Shown: positions 1 through 12,885, counted from the first letter of the stretch. The stretch is 64,000 nucleotides of DNA from Scolanthus callimorphus (GCA_033964015.1 CM066913.1:10782953-10846952); one strand, 5' to 3'. Notes: a model not told the origin generated them from the letters alone. Numbers and translations are program-made.

Positions 1-1446
1 AGGGCTCTGTGTAAAAACCAACTAAGTGACGTTTTAGTCTGTTTATATATTTTTTATTTTCGCAAAAAACATGCACAAAACATGTCAAAATAGCCTAAAA
101 CTAAATTCCTTGTACTTCAATTCCCAAATCAATGTGGAAACACAGACTGTAAACAAAACATTGCTTTAAATTTGCATAATCCACAATAAGATGTGTCTAT
201 TGTGTCTTATTGAAAAGAGCTATTCAAAGAGTGAAGTCATTTCCAATTCGATTTATTGTTCTACTTTGATTTACATTGAATTTATTTTCAATATTCAATG
301 TTGTTTTAAATTCAATGTTGTTTTAAATTATGCGCGCTGAGTTAAAAAAAATCATCCCCTCCCCCAATTCAATGTTGTTCATAAGTCAGACTAATTTGAA
401 ACAACATTGAACAGGGGGAAGGGGTGCAAGGGGAATTTTAAACATAGTATTAACACAACATTACACAAGGGGGGGTGGAGATTGCACCACATTCGATTGC
501 ACAATATCACAGCCCCAAAATTGACCATTTTGGGGGTGAAAATGCACCCCCCTTGAATCCGTACATAAAAATTGTTGTGACTCAAACAAATTGTGTTGTC
601 GTCATCTACTTATTGACCTCTATCACCTGACCGATTTTCATCCAAATCGAAGATTTTGTTTTTCCGGCCGTTTTGCAAAATGGTCGATCCACTCTGACAA
701 TCGCTCTTAAATGGTTGCTCGACAAACACGAAGGCGGTAACTAAAGGTGTTTTACAGAGTTCTCACAGTGATTTTGTCGAAATAAAGACTAGCTTTCCTG
801 TCTTTATTTCGACAAAATCACTGTGAGAACTCTGTAAAACACCCGTAGTTACCGCCTTCGCGTTTGCCACCCCCCCTTGTGCAATGTTGTGTTAATACTA
901 TGTTTAAAATTTCCCTTGCCCCCCTTCCCTCTGTTCAATGTTGTTTTAAATTAGTCTGACTTATGAACAACATTGAATTGGGGGAGGGGGATGTTTTTTT
1001 TTTAACTCAGCGTGCATAATTTAAAACACATTGAATTGGGGGAGGGGGGTGAATTTTTTTTAAACTCAGCATGCACGCTCAAAATGGTGAGACTGTTTTT
1101 GGATTTTTTTAACTAAAAATCTAAATAAAGCACATAAGAAGTGAACTTGAATTATTCTACTGGGAAAATAAATTGAAAGTAAATCAAATAAATCCTTAAT
1201 ACGAATTGGAAATGACTTCACTCGTTGAATAACTCTTTTCAATAAGACACATCTTATTGTGGATTATGCAAATTTAAAGCACTGTTAAAACTGTTTTACA
1301 GTCTGTGTTTCCACATTGATTTGGGAATTGAAGTACAAGAGAGTTAGTTTTAGGCTATTTTGACATGGTTTGTGTATGTTTTTTGCGAAAATTAAAAAAT
1401 AAAACAGACTACAACGTCACTTAGTTGGATTTTACACCGAACCCTT
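1..1446. repeat. Large fold-back (inverted-repeat) element, left tip at window edge
   Basis: The two halves are inverted copies of each other with arms of about 700 bases around a short loop near 790. The outermost bases (AGGGCTCTGTGTAAAA at 1 and its degenerate complement ending near 1446) match, as do the blocks at 121-200 and 1235-1340. The centre is a perfect hairpin around TAGCTTTCCT at 785-794. No transposase frame is visible, so it is non-autonomous. The left flank is outside the window, so the target-site duplication cannot be read. The superfamily is unknown. Confidence 0.85.
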
Positions 1447-2659
1447 CAATTATTCAAGTAAGTAAAAATTTGCAAGTGCTGATTGGTCAAGAGGTTCGAT
1501 TTCTCTTGCTATAATCAACTCAATGATTATAACATTGATAGGTTTTTAAATGCCTGCGTGCATCTGGTTATGATTCAAGTAATTAACTAAAACAATTGGT
1601 CGGCTCAGGCTCTGTGATTTTAGGTGAAATTGCCACCTAGACTTCGTCTTGGAGAGTTTTTTTTCTACAATATTCTACGATTCTACAATTTTGTTTTTTG
1701 CTTTGGCGTGTTTTCTTGTTGTTTTTTGTATGTACTTGTGCCTCGTCTGACCCTTTATTTTATTTAATTATCCACAGATGTGCTGCCTAGCTTGATTAGC
1801 TTTTCAGTTATTTTCTAGGCAGCATCATACCAATTACTTGTTTTCTTTTCTTATTTTGTTGTAAAATATTCAATATGAGATATGTAAATAAAGATATTTG
1901 TTGTTGTTGTTGTTGTTGTATTTGCTAATAATCATGTTACATGAGCGTGGGGCCTCGAGGTCTAATGAAAAGATGAGAACACTAAAGGGGGGGGGGGGGG
2001 GGCAAGGTGAACATTGCACCCAAAAGGGGGGGGGGGTTCCCAGTTATTTATTATGCCAGGCATATTCAATCAAAGGTTCGGCAATCGAACCCAATCGAAA
2101 TCACAATTTTTTTTAGCCAATATGTAAGTTGGATTTGAAATCAAGGGACAAAATGCATCTTCTCCGGGAATGCATTAGAAGGGATGATTGGTCATTTTTT
2201 GCCACCAGATTCACTTGGGCACATTTTCCTATTGACAGATCAGACGGTCTTATTAAGCTCACGCTCAAGGATTATTATAAAAAGGTACATAAATCCCAAT
2301 AACAAAAACTGTCTTCTAAAGATACTTACCCGTTCTTTTAAAAACTTGTCAATGACGGCTGTTGGATGGCCATTTCTTTTCAAGAATTCAGTTACCTAAA
2401 GCCAAGAAGATTAAATTTGAACCTTTTCCGAACACAGCGAGTTCCTTCGAAAGAAAACTAATATTATGAGGCAATCACTGATGGGAATTGTGCCATATTC
2501 TGAGTGAGTTTAAGAAGACAATTATTTTTTAATGTACACCATTTCTACATGGACTGTGGACCCTTTAGCAAGAATTAGCATGTCCTACCTCGGTCAAGCT
2601 GTTCGCCGCCGCCATCTTTGAACCATGTGCGTCTTATAGTTGAGCCCGCGAGCATGTGT
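1447..2659. other. Intergenic, repeat-derived; no gene seen
   Basis: No splice-consistent coding segment was recognised. It contains a retroposon 3' tail (separate entry) and G-runs at 1986-2004 and 2024-2036. Short frames here look accidental. Confidence 0.5.
1740..1920 (+). repeat. Retroposon 3' end with (TTG)n tail
   Basis: A small hairpin (TGCTGCCTAG ... CTAGGCAGCA) is followed by AATAAAG-like sequence and a pure TTG microsatellite at 1898-1919. This is typical of the 3' terminus of non-LTR retrotransposons or SINEs in marine invertebrates. A similar (TTG)n-tailed end in reverse orientation lies at 30985-31070. Confidence 0.5.
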
Positions 2660-2962
2660 GGTCGTTTGAAAAAAAAGTCGTAGTTTGAAAAAAAAGTCGT
2701 AGTTTGAAAAAAAAGTCGAAGTTTGAAAAAAAAGTAGTAGTTTGAAAAAAAGTCGAAGTTTGAAAAAAAAAATCGAAGTTTGAAAAAAAAGTCGTAGTTT
2801 GAAAAAAAGTCGAAGTTTGAAAAAAAAGTCGAAGTTTGAAAAAAAAGTCGAAGTTTGCAAAAAAAAAAGTCGAAGTTTGAAAAAAGTCGAAGTTTGAAAA
2901 ACAAAGTCGAAGTTTGAAAAAAAAGTCGAAGTTTGAAAAAAAAAGTCGAAGTTTGAAAAAAA
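2660..2962. repeat. 19-bp A-rich minisatellite
   Basis: About 15 head-to-tail copies of GTCGAAGTTTGAAAAAAAA with variation in A-run length and GTCGTAG/GTCGAAG. Apparent phenylalanine-rich frames on the minus strand are a by-product of the repeat. Confidence 0.9.
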
Positions 2963-3274
2963 TATACAACAAAGTTTGATAAAAATAACTGAGGATTTAC
3001 GAAAAAGTAGATGGCCCTTCAGGGCCACCGTAGGATGAGTGAAGGTCTTACAAGAGCATAGTTTTATTGCATGTATCAATCACCAGTGGTATGTTAAGTA
3101 ATCGGGTTTATGAAAACCATTCAAGTATGCTTCCTTTGTTACCCTTCCGGGTCATTAAGCACATTAATTTACAGCATTGTTACTCTTCCGGGTCATCTAA
3201 GTAGAGGCACCACTTCTCTAGTTGGAGAATTCATTATTCAGTAACAACACATCACCTTGATGCCACTAAGTACT

Positions 3275-3280
3275 TTTATT
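3275..3280 (-). terminator. Poly(A) signal of POLR1G-like gene
   Basis: AATAAA on the minus strand, 17 bases past the stop codon of the POLR1G-like gene. Confidence 0.6.
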
Positions 3281-3297
3281 GTTTGAGAACCCCTTGT

Positions 3298-5844
3298 TTA
3301 CTTTTTTCTTTTCTTTTTACCTACTGGTGCCTCATCCTCTGACATTTTTTCTAGTTTCACTTTAACATGCTTTCCATTTTTCCGTTCACTTGGTGTTTTG
3401 TGTTTACTGTGTTTCTTGGACGTTGATGGGGATTTCTGAGGAGCCTCCTGTCTTTCTCTAACATTTCTGCTACCCTCATTTGCACTATACGGCGATTCCT
3501 CATCATCAGAGCTCAGAGGCTCTTGTTTTACATTCCTAGAAACAGAGTTTTGGTTACTCCTTGTTCCATCAGTTCTTGATTTAGATTTCTTATGTTTGTC
3601 CTTCATTTCCTGTGTCTTTGAGGGTGTTCGAAGTTCTTGATTCACATCAGGATTAGTGGTAGATTCTTTTTTCTTTGATTTCTTTTCTTTAAGGGTTGCC
3701 CTTTGAAGCTCAGTTGGAGATCTTGGAGATACTGTGGTAGAATGTTTGGTTGTCTCTGATCTTGTTTCTTCACTTAATTGACTAGTAACTCCATTAGCAG
3801 TGGCATAATCTGGCTCCCCTAGAGATAAGAGTACAGTCATATATCAGAAATTGCTGATGTGTCTTCATCTGCAGCAGACAGTAGGGTAGCACCCCACCAC
3901 ACAGACACACACTTTATGTTGCAATGGGTGTTTATTACATCTGCAATGGCTCTTGCAACTTGTCTCGCAATTGCATTGTGAGACAAGTTGCAGAAAACAT
4001 TGCACTGTGTAACGGCGGCTTTATAAGGTTTTGTTCAGAGTTGGTGTGATCACTGTGATTGGTTTCACTACAGTCATATAGACCCTTTTAATAAGTCCAG
4101 TCACGCATGTTTTAAGTCAAATTTATTCTTTTGAAATGTGTTCAATAGACCAGAAATTGAAAAGAATAAATTTGACATCATCTGCAGAAAACATGCATGA
4201 CTGGACAATCTGCACCCAACCTGTTGAGTACAGGGTGGGTGGGCACCCTTAAAAGATAACATTTTAGGATGGGTAAGCACAAATTCCAGGGTGGCCATGA
4301 AATTATTTTATTCACTGGAATTCAAGAGTGACTGCCCAGTATTCCCTTGGGTGTTCTTGATGGTTCATATCAACCAAAATTGGCATGGCCATTTGACATC
4401 TCAAACATACCACATCCGAATGGCTTCCACCGGCACTTGATGTCCGGTGTCTGGTGTTTTGTGGGGGTGGAGCAGGGGGAAAGATCCACAACAGGGACAT
4501 GATGTGACTGGATCACACTCATCTGTCCATCACTGTTCCTTGCCGACCATAGTGACTCTTGACGTGCTGATGGGAGCAAAACCTTAAATGATGAATCCTA
4601 AAAGAAAAGCAGTTTTATCATTTGAAATATTGGTGAACCTGAAAGTGTGGTTGAAATTGATGGATCCTTGGATGCTAATCTTGTGAAGTGTAAAAAACGG
4701 TGAGTGCTACTTCATGTGTATTGGCATGCGTGATGCCCCTATTGTAGGTCGATAATCAAATCAGGAAATTTGCCAAAGTGGTGAAATCCACAAACAAATC
4801 TACTAACTTACCGGGGAGGAGGGCAGAGGTCTTGATATCATCTCGTACTTCTTATTATTCTGTGGAACAAACAATAAAATGTGCCACTAAGGAGTAATTA
4901 ATTTCAAACTTGTGTTAAAAGAGGAGTCAATAATTACCTGTGATTCAGTGGATACTAAATCCTGAACCCCATTGAGTACCACTGTCTGTCCTGATAGCAT
5001 GGTGCTATCAAACTAAAAAAAATAGACATGTACACTTTAGTTAGGAAGGATTCTGTGAAAAACACACAGGGGAGGTGTCATAATTGTTAGTTATCATGCT
5101 ATCCCTGAAGAACGAAAATAGTGATGTCTACTTTCATTAGGATCTTTTTAACCAAAGTATCATTTATTAAAGGACATATGGTTCATCAAAACCGGTAATC
5201 ATTTATTGAGGTACCAGTAATTAGGAACATGTTCATTGGGATATAGTAGCGAAATATTAATTTCTTTTAAAATTTTATTTTCATCATGTGACCTTGCATA
5301 GCCTCTTTTGTTTATATTGTTATTTGTAAACAAACTATGTAGTATTAAAAAGTTTTAAAAGTTTTAAAAATGGGAAATAAAGTTTTGTTGTTATTCTGAA
5401 TCACAGCTACTATGCACTAGCTGGACATTTAAGAGCGGTTTGCATCGCACTGAGAAATGGCTACTAAATAAATAGACACCGTAACATGAAACAGTTGAAC
5501 AGACAGTGAGAGCCTCACATTGAAAGGAACCTTGAGAAGCCAGATCTCTTTGTCGCCGTGTTTGACATCCTCAAGAGTAGGGCACTGAGTTTCTTCATCA
5601 CAAGCGGTAGAGACAGCCTCATATCCAACAGGCACTGGAGAACTAAGAACAAATTACAGGCTTTTTGAAATAGTCCACTGCTGTTTGAGTAGAAACTCTA
5701 CATAACAAATAAGCTCGCTGACTGGCTGACAGTACAAACAAGTTACTGTACTGGTTGGCTGTGCATGAAAACTCACCTTTCTGGAGTTCTGACTGATTGC
5801 GATTTCCGTTTTGGTGTTTTGGTTTGAGTTCGTACTTCTGCCAT
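3298..5844 (-). CDS. POLR1G: RNA polymerase I subunit RPA34/POLR1G-like, 6 exons, 340 aa
   Basis: Exons in gene order: 5777-5844, 5519-5642, 4938-5012, 4812-4859, 4411-4597, 3298-3818. All junctions are GT-AG and the joined frame is open for 341 codons. The N-terminal half has the RPA34/PAF49 landmarks: a LEDVKHGDKEIWLLKVPFN block resembling the family's ExWLIQxP motif, then FDSTMLSGQTVVLNG and a KCRWKPFGCG motif. The C-terminal 170 residues are a low-complexity Lys/Ser/Glu tail ending SEDEAPVGKKKRKK, as in vertebrate POLR1G. In that family the subunit pairs with POLR1E/PAF53 and helps initiation and elongation of rRNA transcription in the nucleolus. The start was chosen at the only ATG of exon 1. 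It is shorter than the human protein, mainly in the tail. The gene is divergent from ALG12. The family call rests on motifs I recognise, not on a search. Confidence 0.78.
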
Positions 5845-6207
5845 GTTTTCCTCTTATCAAATTTCTTGACAATGATCAATCTGTTGTTTTATATGACAAA
5901 AAAGAGGAGTTTCAGAGCGGACAGAGTGCTACCAAGTTCGCCGCCATTTTGATTTTCCCATGTGAGTTGTGGTGCCTGCGATATAAGCGTCAGCGGATTT
6001 CCCATAAAAGTGAAAGAGAGGGAAGTGGAAATAAAAGCAATACAATCAAAAGTGAACAGACTCATTAATAAAATAAAGATTGAGTATTTGGAAATATAAG
6101 TACACTACTCACTCCACCCACATCATGAAACAAGCTTGTTTCCCATGGTCTGGCAACAGAGGAAGTAGTTCACGGTCTCCCTGTGGTCGGTCATCAATTA
6201 AATCAAG
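5845..6207. promoter_or_regulatory. Shared head-to-head promoter of POLR1G-like gene and ALG12
   Basis: Only 363 bases separate the two start codons, so the interval must hold both promoters and both 5' UTRs. No clear TATA box is seen. An ATGGCGGCG block lies near 5938-5950 on the minus strand, and ALG12 starts within AAGATGGCGGCC. Both resemble the YY1-type element seen at many animal housekeeping promoters. Confidence 0.55.
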
Positions 6208-9200
6208 ATGGCGGCCTCCTTGGATCACGGTGTAGCGGAAGAGATCGCTCTTGTTGGGTTGCTAGTTTTCCATATTATCTACTGTCCTTATACTAAAGTA
6301 GAGGAGAGCTTTAATCTCCAGGCAACACATGACTTGCTTTATTATGGACGGGACATTGCCAAGGTTTGTGGAATTACTTTGATTGTCGTACATCAATTTC
6401 TATTTTGATCATGTCATCTGTGAAAACTCTTTCATCGATAACTCTTGCAGTCATTTTAGTATCACCTTCGATATGATAGAAATACGAATTTGACACATGC
6501 CCTGGGCAGAGCCAGAATCTGAAGTGTAGAATGTATAGTAAGCTTATAGGATAGTTATTGTTTTATTTCCTTTTAAACAGTATGACCATCTAGAGTTTCC
6601 TGGAGTAGTACCCAGGTCATTCATTGGCCCACTCATCTTAGCACTTCTATCCAGCCCATTTGTAGCAGTATTGAAACTAGCAGCTGCTTCAAAGCTGTTT
6701 TCTCAATATGTTGGTGAGTTCAGTATCTCTTTTTTATCGTTTATCTATTTCCACTATTATGATTGTCAATTGCCATTATCAGTAGTACTGTGTAATCCAT
6801 CAGCATCACAATGGGCGATTCCAGAAAAATTCCTCATAAATGGGATTGGAAATTGCAAATGGGTAGGCTGGGGAACGGGGCAATTCAACTTTTATTCCCC
6901 ATTTATATAATCACTACATTTTTCAGTGGAAAATCCAGATGGAAGGGAGGATTGTATCTGAGCAGAGATCATCACACAATCTTCATTTGCATCACCTTTG
7001 TCACCATTAGCACAGCCATATTTCTTTCTATTGATCTCTTATAAACATTATGTTTATTCCAACATCAAACTTTATTTGCAGTAAGATTTGCTCTTGGTGC
7101 TGTGACCTTATTCGCTTTCCTGAAGTACAAAAGATCAGTGTCCAAAACATTTGGGACACCAGTTGGCAACTGTCTGGTGCTGCTAACAGCAACACAGTTC
7201 CACTTCATGTTCTACATGTCAAGACCTCTACCCAACACATTTGCACTTTGTCTTGGTAAGAAAATCATGCCACTGTTGACCGTTTTCTCAGTTACGCATG
7301 CACAACAAGCTCAGTTTTACTGGACCTGTCAACAACCAAATTAGTACTTTGAGGTAACTTTGAGGCTCTATTGATTCTATAATTATCTGCTACTTTATCC
7401 TATTGTAAGATTGTTGGACATGTATTTCTTTCAGTCCTTTTGGCTTTGCACAGCTTTCTGATGAAGCACCATGGACGGTTTATATGGGCCTCAGCATATG
7501 CCATCATCATCTTCAGAACAGAGTTATGTATACTTTTGGGGATGTTACTACTCATAGAGCTCGGAACAAGAAGACTAGAAGTCTGGAAAGCACTTATTCA
7601 CAGTGCAGCTGCAGGCATCTCTGCCTTGGGTAAGTCGAAGCCACCTTTATCAATATCTTGGCCCCATTTATTGGGCAAATCTAGATAAAGATCGGAGCTT
7701 TGTGCTTGTAATTTAATTTGCTGTTCATGATTACCTGCCAACAGTTTGATTTTTCCATATCTGATAAGTTCGTGTTTTCTTATTTTTCAGGCCTCACAAT
7801 TGTAATAGATACATTCTTCTGGCAGAGGCCCCTATGGCCAGAGGGTGAAGTGTTCTATTTTAATGCTGTACTCAACAAGAGCTCTCAATGGGGAGTATCC
7901 TTTGGAAGCCTGATAGAGTGGTTTTCATCTAGCTGTGAAACAAAAACTAATAGTCAGTGTTTAATAGTGTCTACTACCTAGTCATAATTACAAAGGAGAA
8001 TACAATAAAAATGCGAAAAGATAGAACCTAGTAGACAAATAACAGATTGGTCTCAGATTGGTACCCAGTTGTAATTAGGAAAGTGTGTGATAGAAAAGGG
8101 AGAGTGGGCTGCTTAACAGATTTAGTAGGTGTCCTCCCCACAATCCTTTGCATGGCTAGCAAATCCTTCCCACAACCCCTTGTGAACTAGGTATTAGTCT
8201 GGAATGATCTCCAAGGCATGCAGTAATATGCTTTTCAAGTATCTCATGATCTCAAGGACCTTAACCATACTGCCCAGACATCCCCATTTTTGTGGTATTT
8301 TTACTCTGTCCTTCCAAGAGTCCTACTTTCAGCTTTTGTCCTTGTTCCTCTTGGGTTATGGAGAGACAAGAGAACATGGGTGTTGGCGGGACCAGCTCTT
8401 ATATTCATCATTATGTTCTCTTTTCTTCCTCATAAAGAACTCAGATTCATTGTGTATGTTTTCCCCATATTCAATACAGTGGCAGCATGTGGACTTCAAT
8501 TCATGTAAGAATCGAAGTTTTTTTTTTCAAAAGTGGCCAATATACAGTAGCACTGTCACAACTCCTGTCATTGACATGCCAAACCAGAGCGTTTGGCTCA
8601 CAGAATGAAGAAGGCTATTAATTGTAAGCTACAGCTGGCACATAGCATTTGAATGGCAATGTTGATAAGCAGTGACTGGCACTATACCATCTCTCATTAA
8701 GGAAGCCCTGAAATGCCCTGAAACAAGGATTTTAAAAGCAGAAGAGGGGGAACGAGGAGCTCATTACAGAATCTGTATTGGGGAAGTGGGCTAGGTTGAT
8801 TGGAGAAAATGTGTGAGAAAATTCGAAAAGTTAGAGACTAAATAGCTTTAATTTCAGCCATTCCTTTGCTCTCAATCATTCCTCACTTTGCAAGTAGAGG
8901 AGACGTCTGAAAGGTGTGCGTTGTCTTGGAAACATTGTAAAGAAAACGTTTTTTACTTGGCTGTGATTACATAATGGATGAGAAAATCTCGTGGTGAATT
9001 CAGAATCATCTCGCAAAGTGAGGTATGATCGAGAGTGAAGGGACAGCTTAAGTTCAGGCTAGGGACTAAAGCCATTATTCTCAATATGTTTTAGCTATCA
9101 TAATTATCACAAGTGGCGATGGCCTGTGTCTATGATTGCGGTTCTTGGTGTAATTGGAGGGTTAGTCTGTAATTGTCTTGCCACTGGTATGTTCTTACAT

Positions 9201-10416
9201 GTATCTAATAACAACTACCCTGGGGGTGTGGCCATGGACAGAATACACCAACTAGCCATCAATAATACAGGTATGCCACACTCTCAGCGGCGTAGCCAGG
9301 AATTTCTGAAGGGGGGTACCAGATAGTGAAAACATAGGACGAAATTCATGTTCAAATTTCCTTCAGCAAATACAATAAATGTATGGGAAAATCTCCCGAG
9401 AAAGGGGAGCAACACCCTCCCCCCCACCCTGGCCCCCCTGGCTATGCCCCTGACTCTACCCATTTGGATGCATTCCGTCTTGCACATCTTCTTACATGTA
9501 GCCCAGAGCATGAACCAGGCATGTACTTCCAGAAAGTTTGCGTTTTTACTTATAAAAACGGCAGTGCTGTAGCTAGCATAGCGGTAGAGGGGGCAGTTGC
9601 CCCCCAGCAAAGTAAATTTTTAGTGTCATCATGTAGGTAAAAACCTGCTTGCCCCGCAGCAAAAACAAAGAATGACCAAGGCTTGCCCCCCCAGTCAAAA
9701 ATTTGTAGCTACGGCCTTGAACGGTCTAGTACTTTTTTTAATGTGCATGCCTATTACTGAGGTTTGGGAGTCTGAGGCTGTCATGTGTCTGCTTATTGTT
9801 TTTTCTTAGAACCTGTTTATTTACACATTGGTGTGGCAGCAGCAGAAACAGGAGTTTCACGGTTTGGAGAGCTTCATGACAAATGGAGGTAAAAATTGGG
9901 TTCCAGCTTTAACTTTTGTTTCTTCTCCAGGTCTAGGACACAATGTATTCTACCATCACTCGCTTAGATCGTCATGTTTCTTTAAAATTATTAATCTCCC
10001 ATAATTTTGTTTGCAAAATAAAGAGATTGAATGTGTAAATCAGTAAGGCAGGTATAAAAAGCTATTCATACTTTATGGATGTAAAAAAATGTTTCTCTTG
10101 CACCATGTTATATTTGGAGCTCTTCCCTCAAAGACTATTGAAAGTACCGCACATGACTATGAATATCAACACGAATGTACGTTTTTGTGATTACAGATAC
10201 TCCAAAGCAGAAAACCTAACCTCAAGTAGTCAGGACATGCTGAGGTTCACTCACTTGCTGGCAGAAGCACCTTGTTCGGAGTATGACCACACCCACTACC
10301 TATTGGAACATATACCTGGATTTACACGGATAACAGTAGCCATTAGGGACATGCCTTTTATTATTAAGGTTCACACGGACCCCAAAATATGTCTACTACA
10401 GAGGAGGACAGTTTAA
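6208..10416 (+). CDS. ALG12: ALG12 mannosyltransferase, 9 exons, 487 aa
   Basis: Exons: 6208-6363, 6581-6713, 7082-7255, 7435-7629, 7791-7894, 8278-8504, 9095-9270, 9810-9888, 10197-10416. All introns are GT-AG and phases close exactly to 488 codons, one residue from human length. ALG12 adds the eighth mannose in alpha-1,6 linkage from dolichol-P-mannose to the lipid-linked oligosaccharide in the ER lumen (GT22 family). Diagnostic segments: [15 protein letters not shown] near residue 28 (the family signature in the first luminal loop), [47 protein letters not shown], and [13 protein letters not shown]. Many hydrophobic segments fit a multi-pass ER membrane protein. The start sits in AAGATGGCGG. 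Intron 7 contains two MITEs, and a poly(A) signal follows the stop. The gene looks fully intact. Confidence 0.96.
9285..9452. mobile_element. MITE of the CAGGGGCGTAGCCAG family
   Basis: The left end CAGCGGCGTAGCCAGG and right end CCTGGCTATGCCCCTG are inverted repeats with C-rich internal borders. It lies in ALG12 intron 7. Related ends occur at 21010-21153, 29933-30071 and 40593-40805. Confidence 0.7.
9561..9722. mobile_element. Second degenerate CAGGGGCGTAGCTAG-type MITE
   Basis: Ends GCAGTGCTGTAGCTAGC and TTGTAGCTACGGCCTTG are degenerate inverted repeats of the same type as the neighbouring element. C-runs flank the interior. It is also in ALG12 intron 7. Confidence 0.5.
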
Positions 10417-10484
10417 ATTGATTATGTACAAGTAATGCGTTTCAAAGAAACATGGCAGATGCTTTGATTAAATTGATTTCAATA

Positions 10485-10490
10485 ATAAAG
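10485..10490 (+). terminator. Poly(A) signal of ALG12
   Basis: AATAAA 69 bases after the ALG12 stop codon. Confidence 0.7.
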
Positions 10491-11220
10491 CTAGTAGTCC
10501 GTCAGCAAATTGTCCACTTTTCCGGTGAAAAAAATTCCAGGCCGATAAGAGCATAGTAAGAGAATCATCAGCCAGATGGCAGCGTAGCGCCATGGTTGTT
10601 TCTCGTGTTCTTTCCCACATGGATCTCGTCTGATAGTAGTTTGTTCATAACTCGTCTCCTCGTATTGAACACGTACCCTCTTGAACTTTCTGCGGCTTTT
10701 GTGGCTATCATCTGCACGAGGAAAAAAAGGGTTATTCGCTAAGACATTAGCTTGTACCGTTGTGAAATTCGAGGATAAATAAGTTCTTTTTCTGTACTGA
10801 AATTTAAGAAACTTTGCTGGTCTAAAATATCAGTGACGCGTTGTTTTCCAGTGGGCTGTTCCAAAAAATAGCCGTACTGTAGGTGATGATAAGTAATAAC
10901 CCGGCTGGTAATCGTCTGAGTTTCGCCAACTCGGTCATTTACCCGCCACCCGTGCCCTGGTGGGCTTTTATTCAGTTTATTGACAGCTCTGTCAATAATA
11001 ATTACCTCTCCCCTCTATCGAGGAACTCCAAATTTTCAAAAAATTGCCCTACCCCTGTGGAAATTCTGGGATAAAACGTAAGGCTCTGTGGAAATTCAGA
11101 GGTTAAAAAAAACGACCCCTGTGGAAATTCCAGGGTCATTCAAACACGAAGACCACTGTCGAAATTCCAAATTCTTAGAGAAGGAAAAACCAACACAGAA
11201 ACGCAAAATGTGCCAACGTT

Positions 11221-12025
11221 TCGGACCTTTATTTCGGTCCTAATTGGTTGCAAACGTGTGTGTTCAAACAAAGCAACCCGGACCCGTTTTATAGACTTTC
11301 GAAACTTAAATAAATTTTCCTAACTTAGCTTGCGCTAATAATGCACCAGTCAATTGACAGCCCCGCACCCCCCCATTCGCGCATTAGCGGGGTACTAGCG
11401 GGGCTTTCGTACAGAATTCACACTACATTACTGCCCCGTTGGTCGGGAGATGCACTTTCTTTCACGTCTTGCACACAGTACATCGAGCGGGGAGTCACTC
11501 TCTTCCCCGGGACACAACACAACAGAAACCAGCCCGCTTTCCGGGCTGCTTCACCTCCATATGAACAGCCCCTTTACTTCACAAAAGACACGACAAATAC
11601 AGATTTTTGTTACTTGAATTAAACGTATTAAATTTTAATCTACACTAGCGAAAGTACATGCCAGTAGAAAAATATGGTTTTATTACGCTTTGCGATCGGC
11701 TGCGGCTGCATTGAAAACTGGGCACCATTGACATGACTCTTTTCAGTGAGTAAAAATCCTTTGTGTTATCTTCTAAATTCATTGGGCAAGGAGCGCATTC
11801 ACTCTTAATTATTACCCTGGGGACGGTGCATTCACCTCTCAGATTGTCCCCGCAAACCAAGGCGCTCACTGCCTTTCATTTGCCAAAAAGTGAATGCCCC
11901 GCTAATGCGCGAATGGGGGGGTGCGGGGCTGTCAATTGACTGGTGCATAACTAGGATGGCAAGGTCTTACAAAACGCCTCAGGTGGCTGGGGACCTTTAT
12001 TTCGGTCCTAATTGGTTGCAAACCA
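11221..12025. repeat. Older repeat interrupted by the MITE; related copy at 13855-13985
   Basis: The direct repeats GGACCTTTATTTCGGTCCTA at 11223 and 11991 bracket the region. The sequence flanking the MITE (CAAACAAAGCAACCCGGACC through GCGCTAAT, and CTAGGATGGCAA) is found uninterrupted at 13863-13950. Confidence 0.65.
11342..11947. mobile_element. 606-bp MITE with ~52-bp terminal inverted repeats and TAA duplication
   Basis: Terminal repeats TGCACCAGTCAATTGACAGC ... are near-perfect over about 52 bases. TAA flanks both sides (11339-11341 and 11948-11950). The uninterrupted relative at 13933-13950 reads GCTAATGACTAGG, the expected empty site with one substitution. A 3-bp TAA/TWA duplication is typical of PIF/Harbinger elements. 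There is no transposase. Confidence 0.8.
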
Positions 12026-12885
12026 TGACGAACTTCATGGCCTTTTGAATCGCACAGCGTGACGGCGCTTAGACTTTACGGTTAGCATGGCAACCCCTTT
12101 AATCCCATAAAACTATCTTTCATCCATATACTTGAACGTGTACAAATCGAACGATTTATTTCCTATTCATGTAGCTTGGCTGAAATACTAGATTCGTTTT
12201 AATAGTTAACATGAAATACGAGTACATGATCTGCGAGGAATCAGCGATGGCGGCAACATGGCAAGCGCTTTGAAGGAACGATTCTATCGCTTTCAATCGG
12301 GTTTTCGGAAGGTTACACAACGCAAATAAGTAGTAGCATGCCTTGTCAAGTAAATGAACGAGCGATGGTAGGATTTAACCTCGTTTTAAAGCCTGTTGCG
12401 ACGAAATACTGGCCTGAGAAAGTGCAAAGCAAGTTCCTTGGATATCGCTAAATGATGGAAATGACAGAAGACTGCAGTTCGAACTCTTCAGATCTTCACG
12501 AGAAAAGGATGATGTTGTTATTGAAACGGTATTTGACCTACTAAGCTCTTCTGCGAGGAGGAAAACAAAGATGATAGTTTTGCTGCCTCCTCTGAGTTTG
12601 TACGACACAGAGAATTAATCAACTTTGATCGGCCTTCCTTTGGAGGGACAAACAACTCCCGCCAATTCCGAATTTATTCCGAATTTATACCCCTCCGAGT
12701 ACGCCTGAGGAAGAATTCGAAGGACAGGAGCAAGAAAACAAAAGGGATCTTAATTAATTTTTGCCATCGAAAGAATCATGCTCTATGGACATATCTATCG
12801 GCATTTCTCTTGTTGCCATTCCTGTTCCTTAATTCTATCAACTTTTATACTTGATGCCTTTTTTTGTAACGTTAATACACAACTT

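Noticed and set aside
2575..3079. Overlapping Phe/Lys-rich minus-strand frames of 109-161 codons
   Set aside because: They are read-through of the 19-bp minisatellite in all three frames; no gene features.
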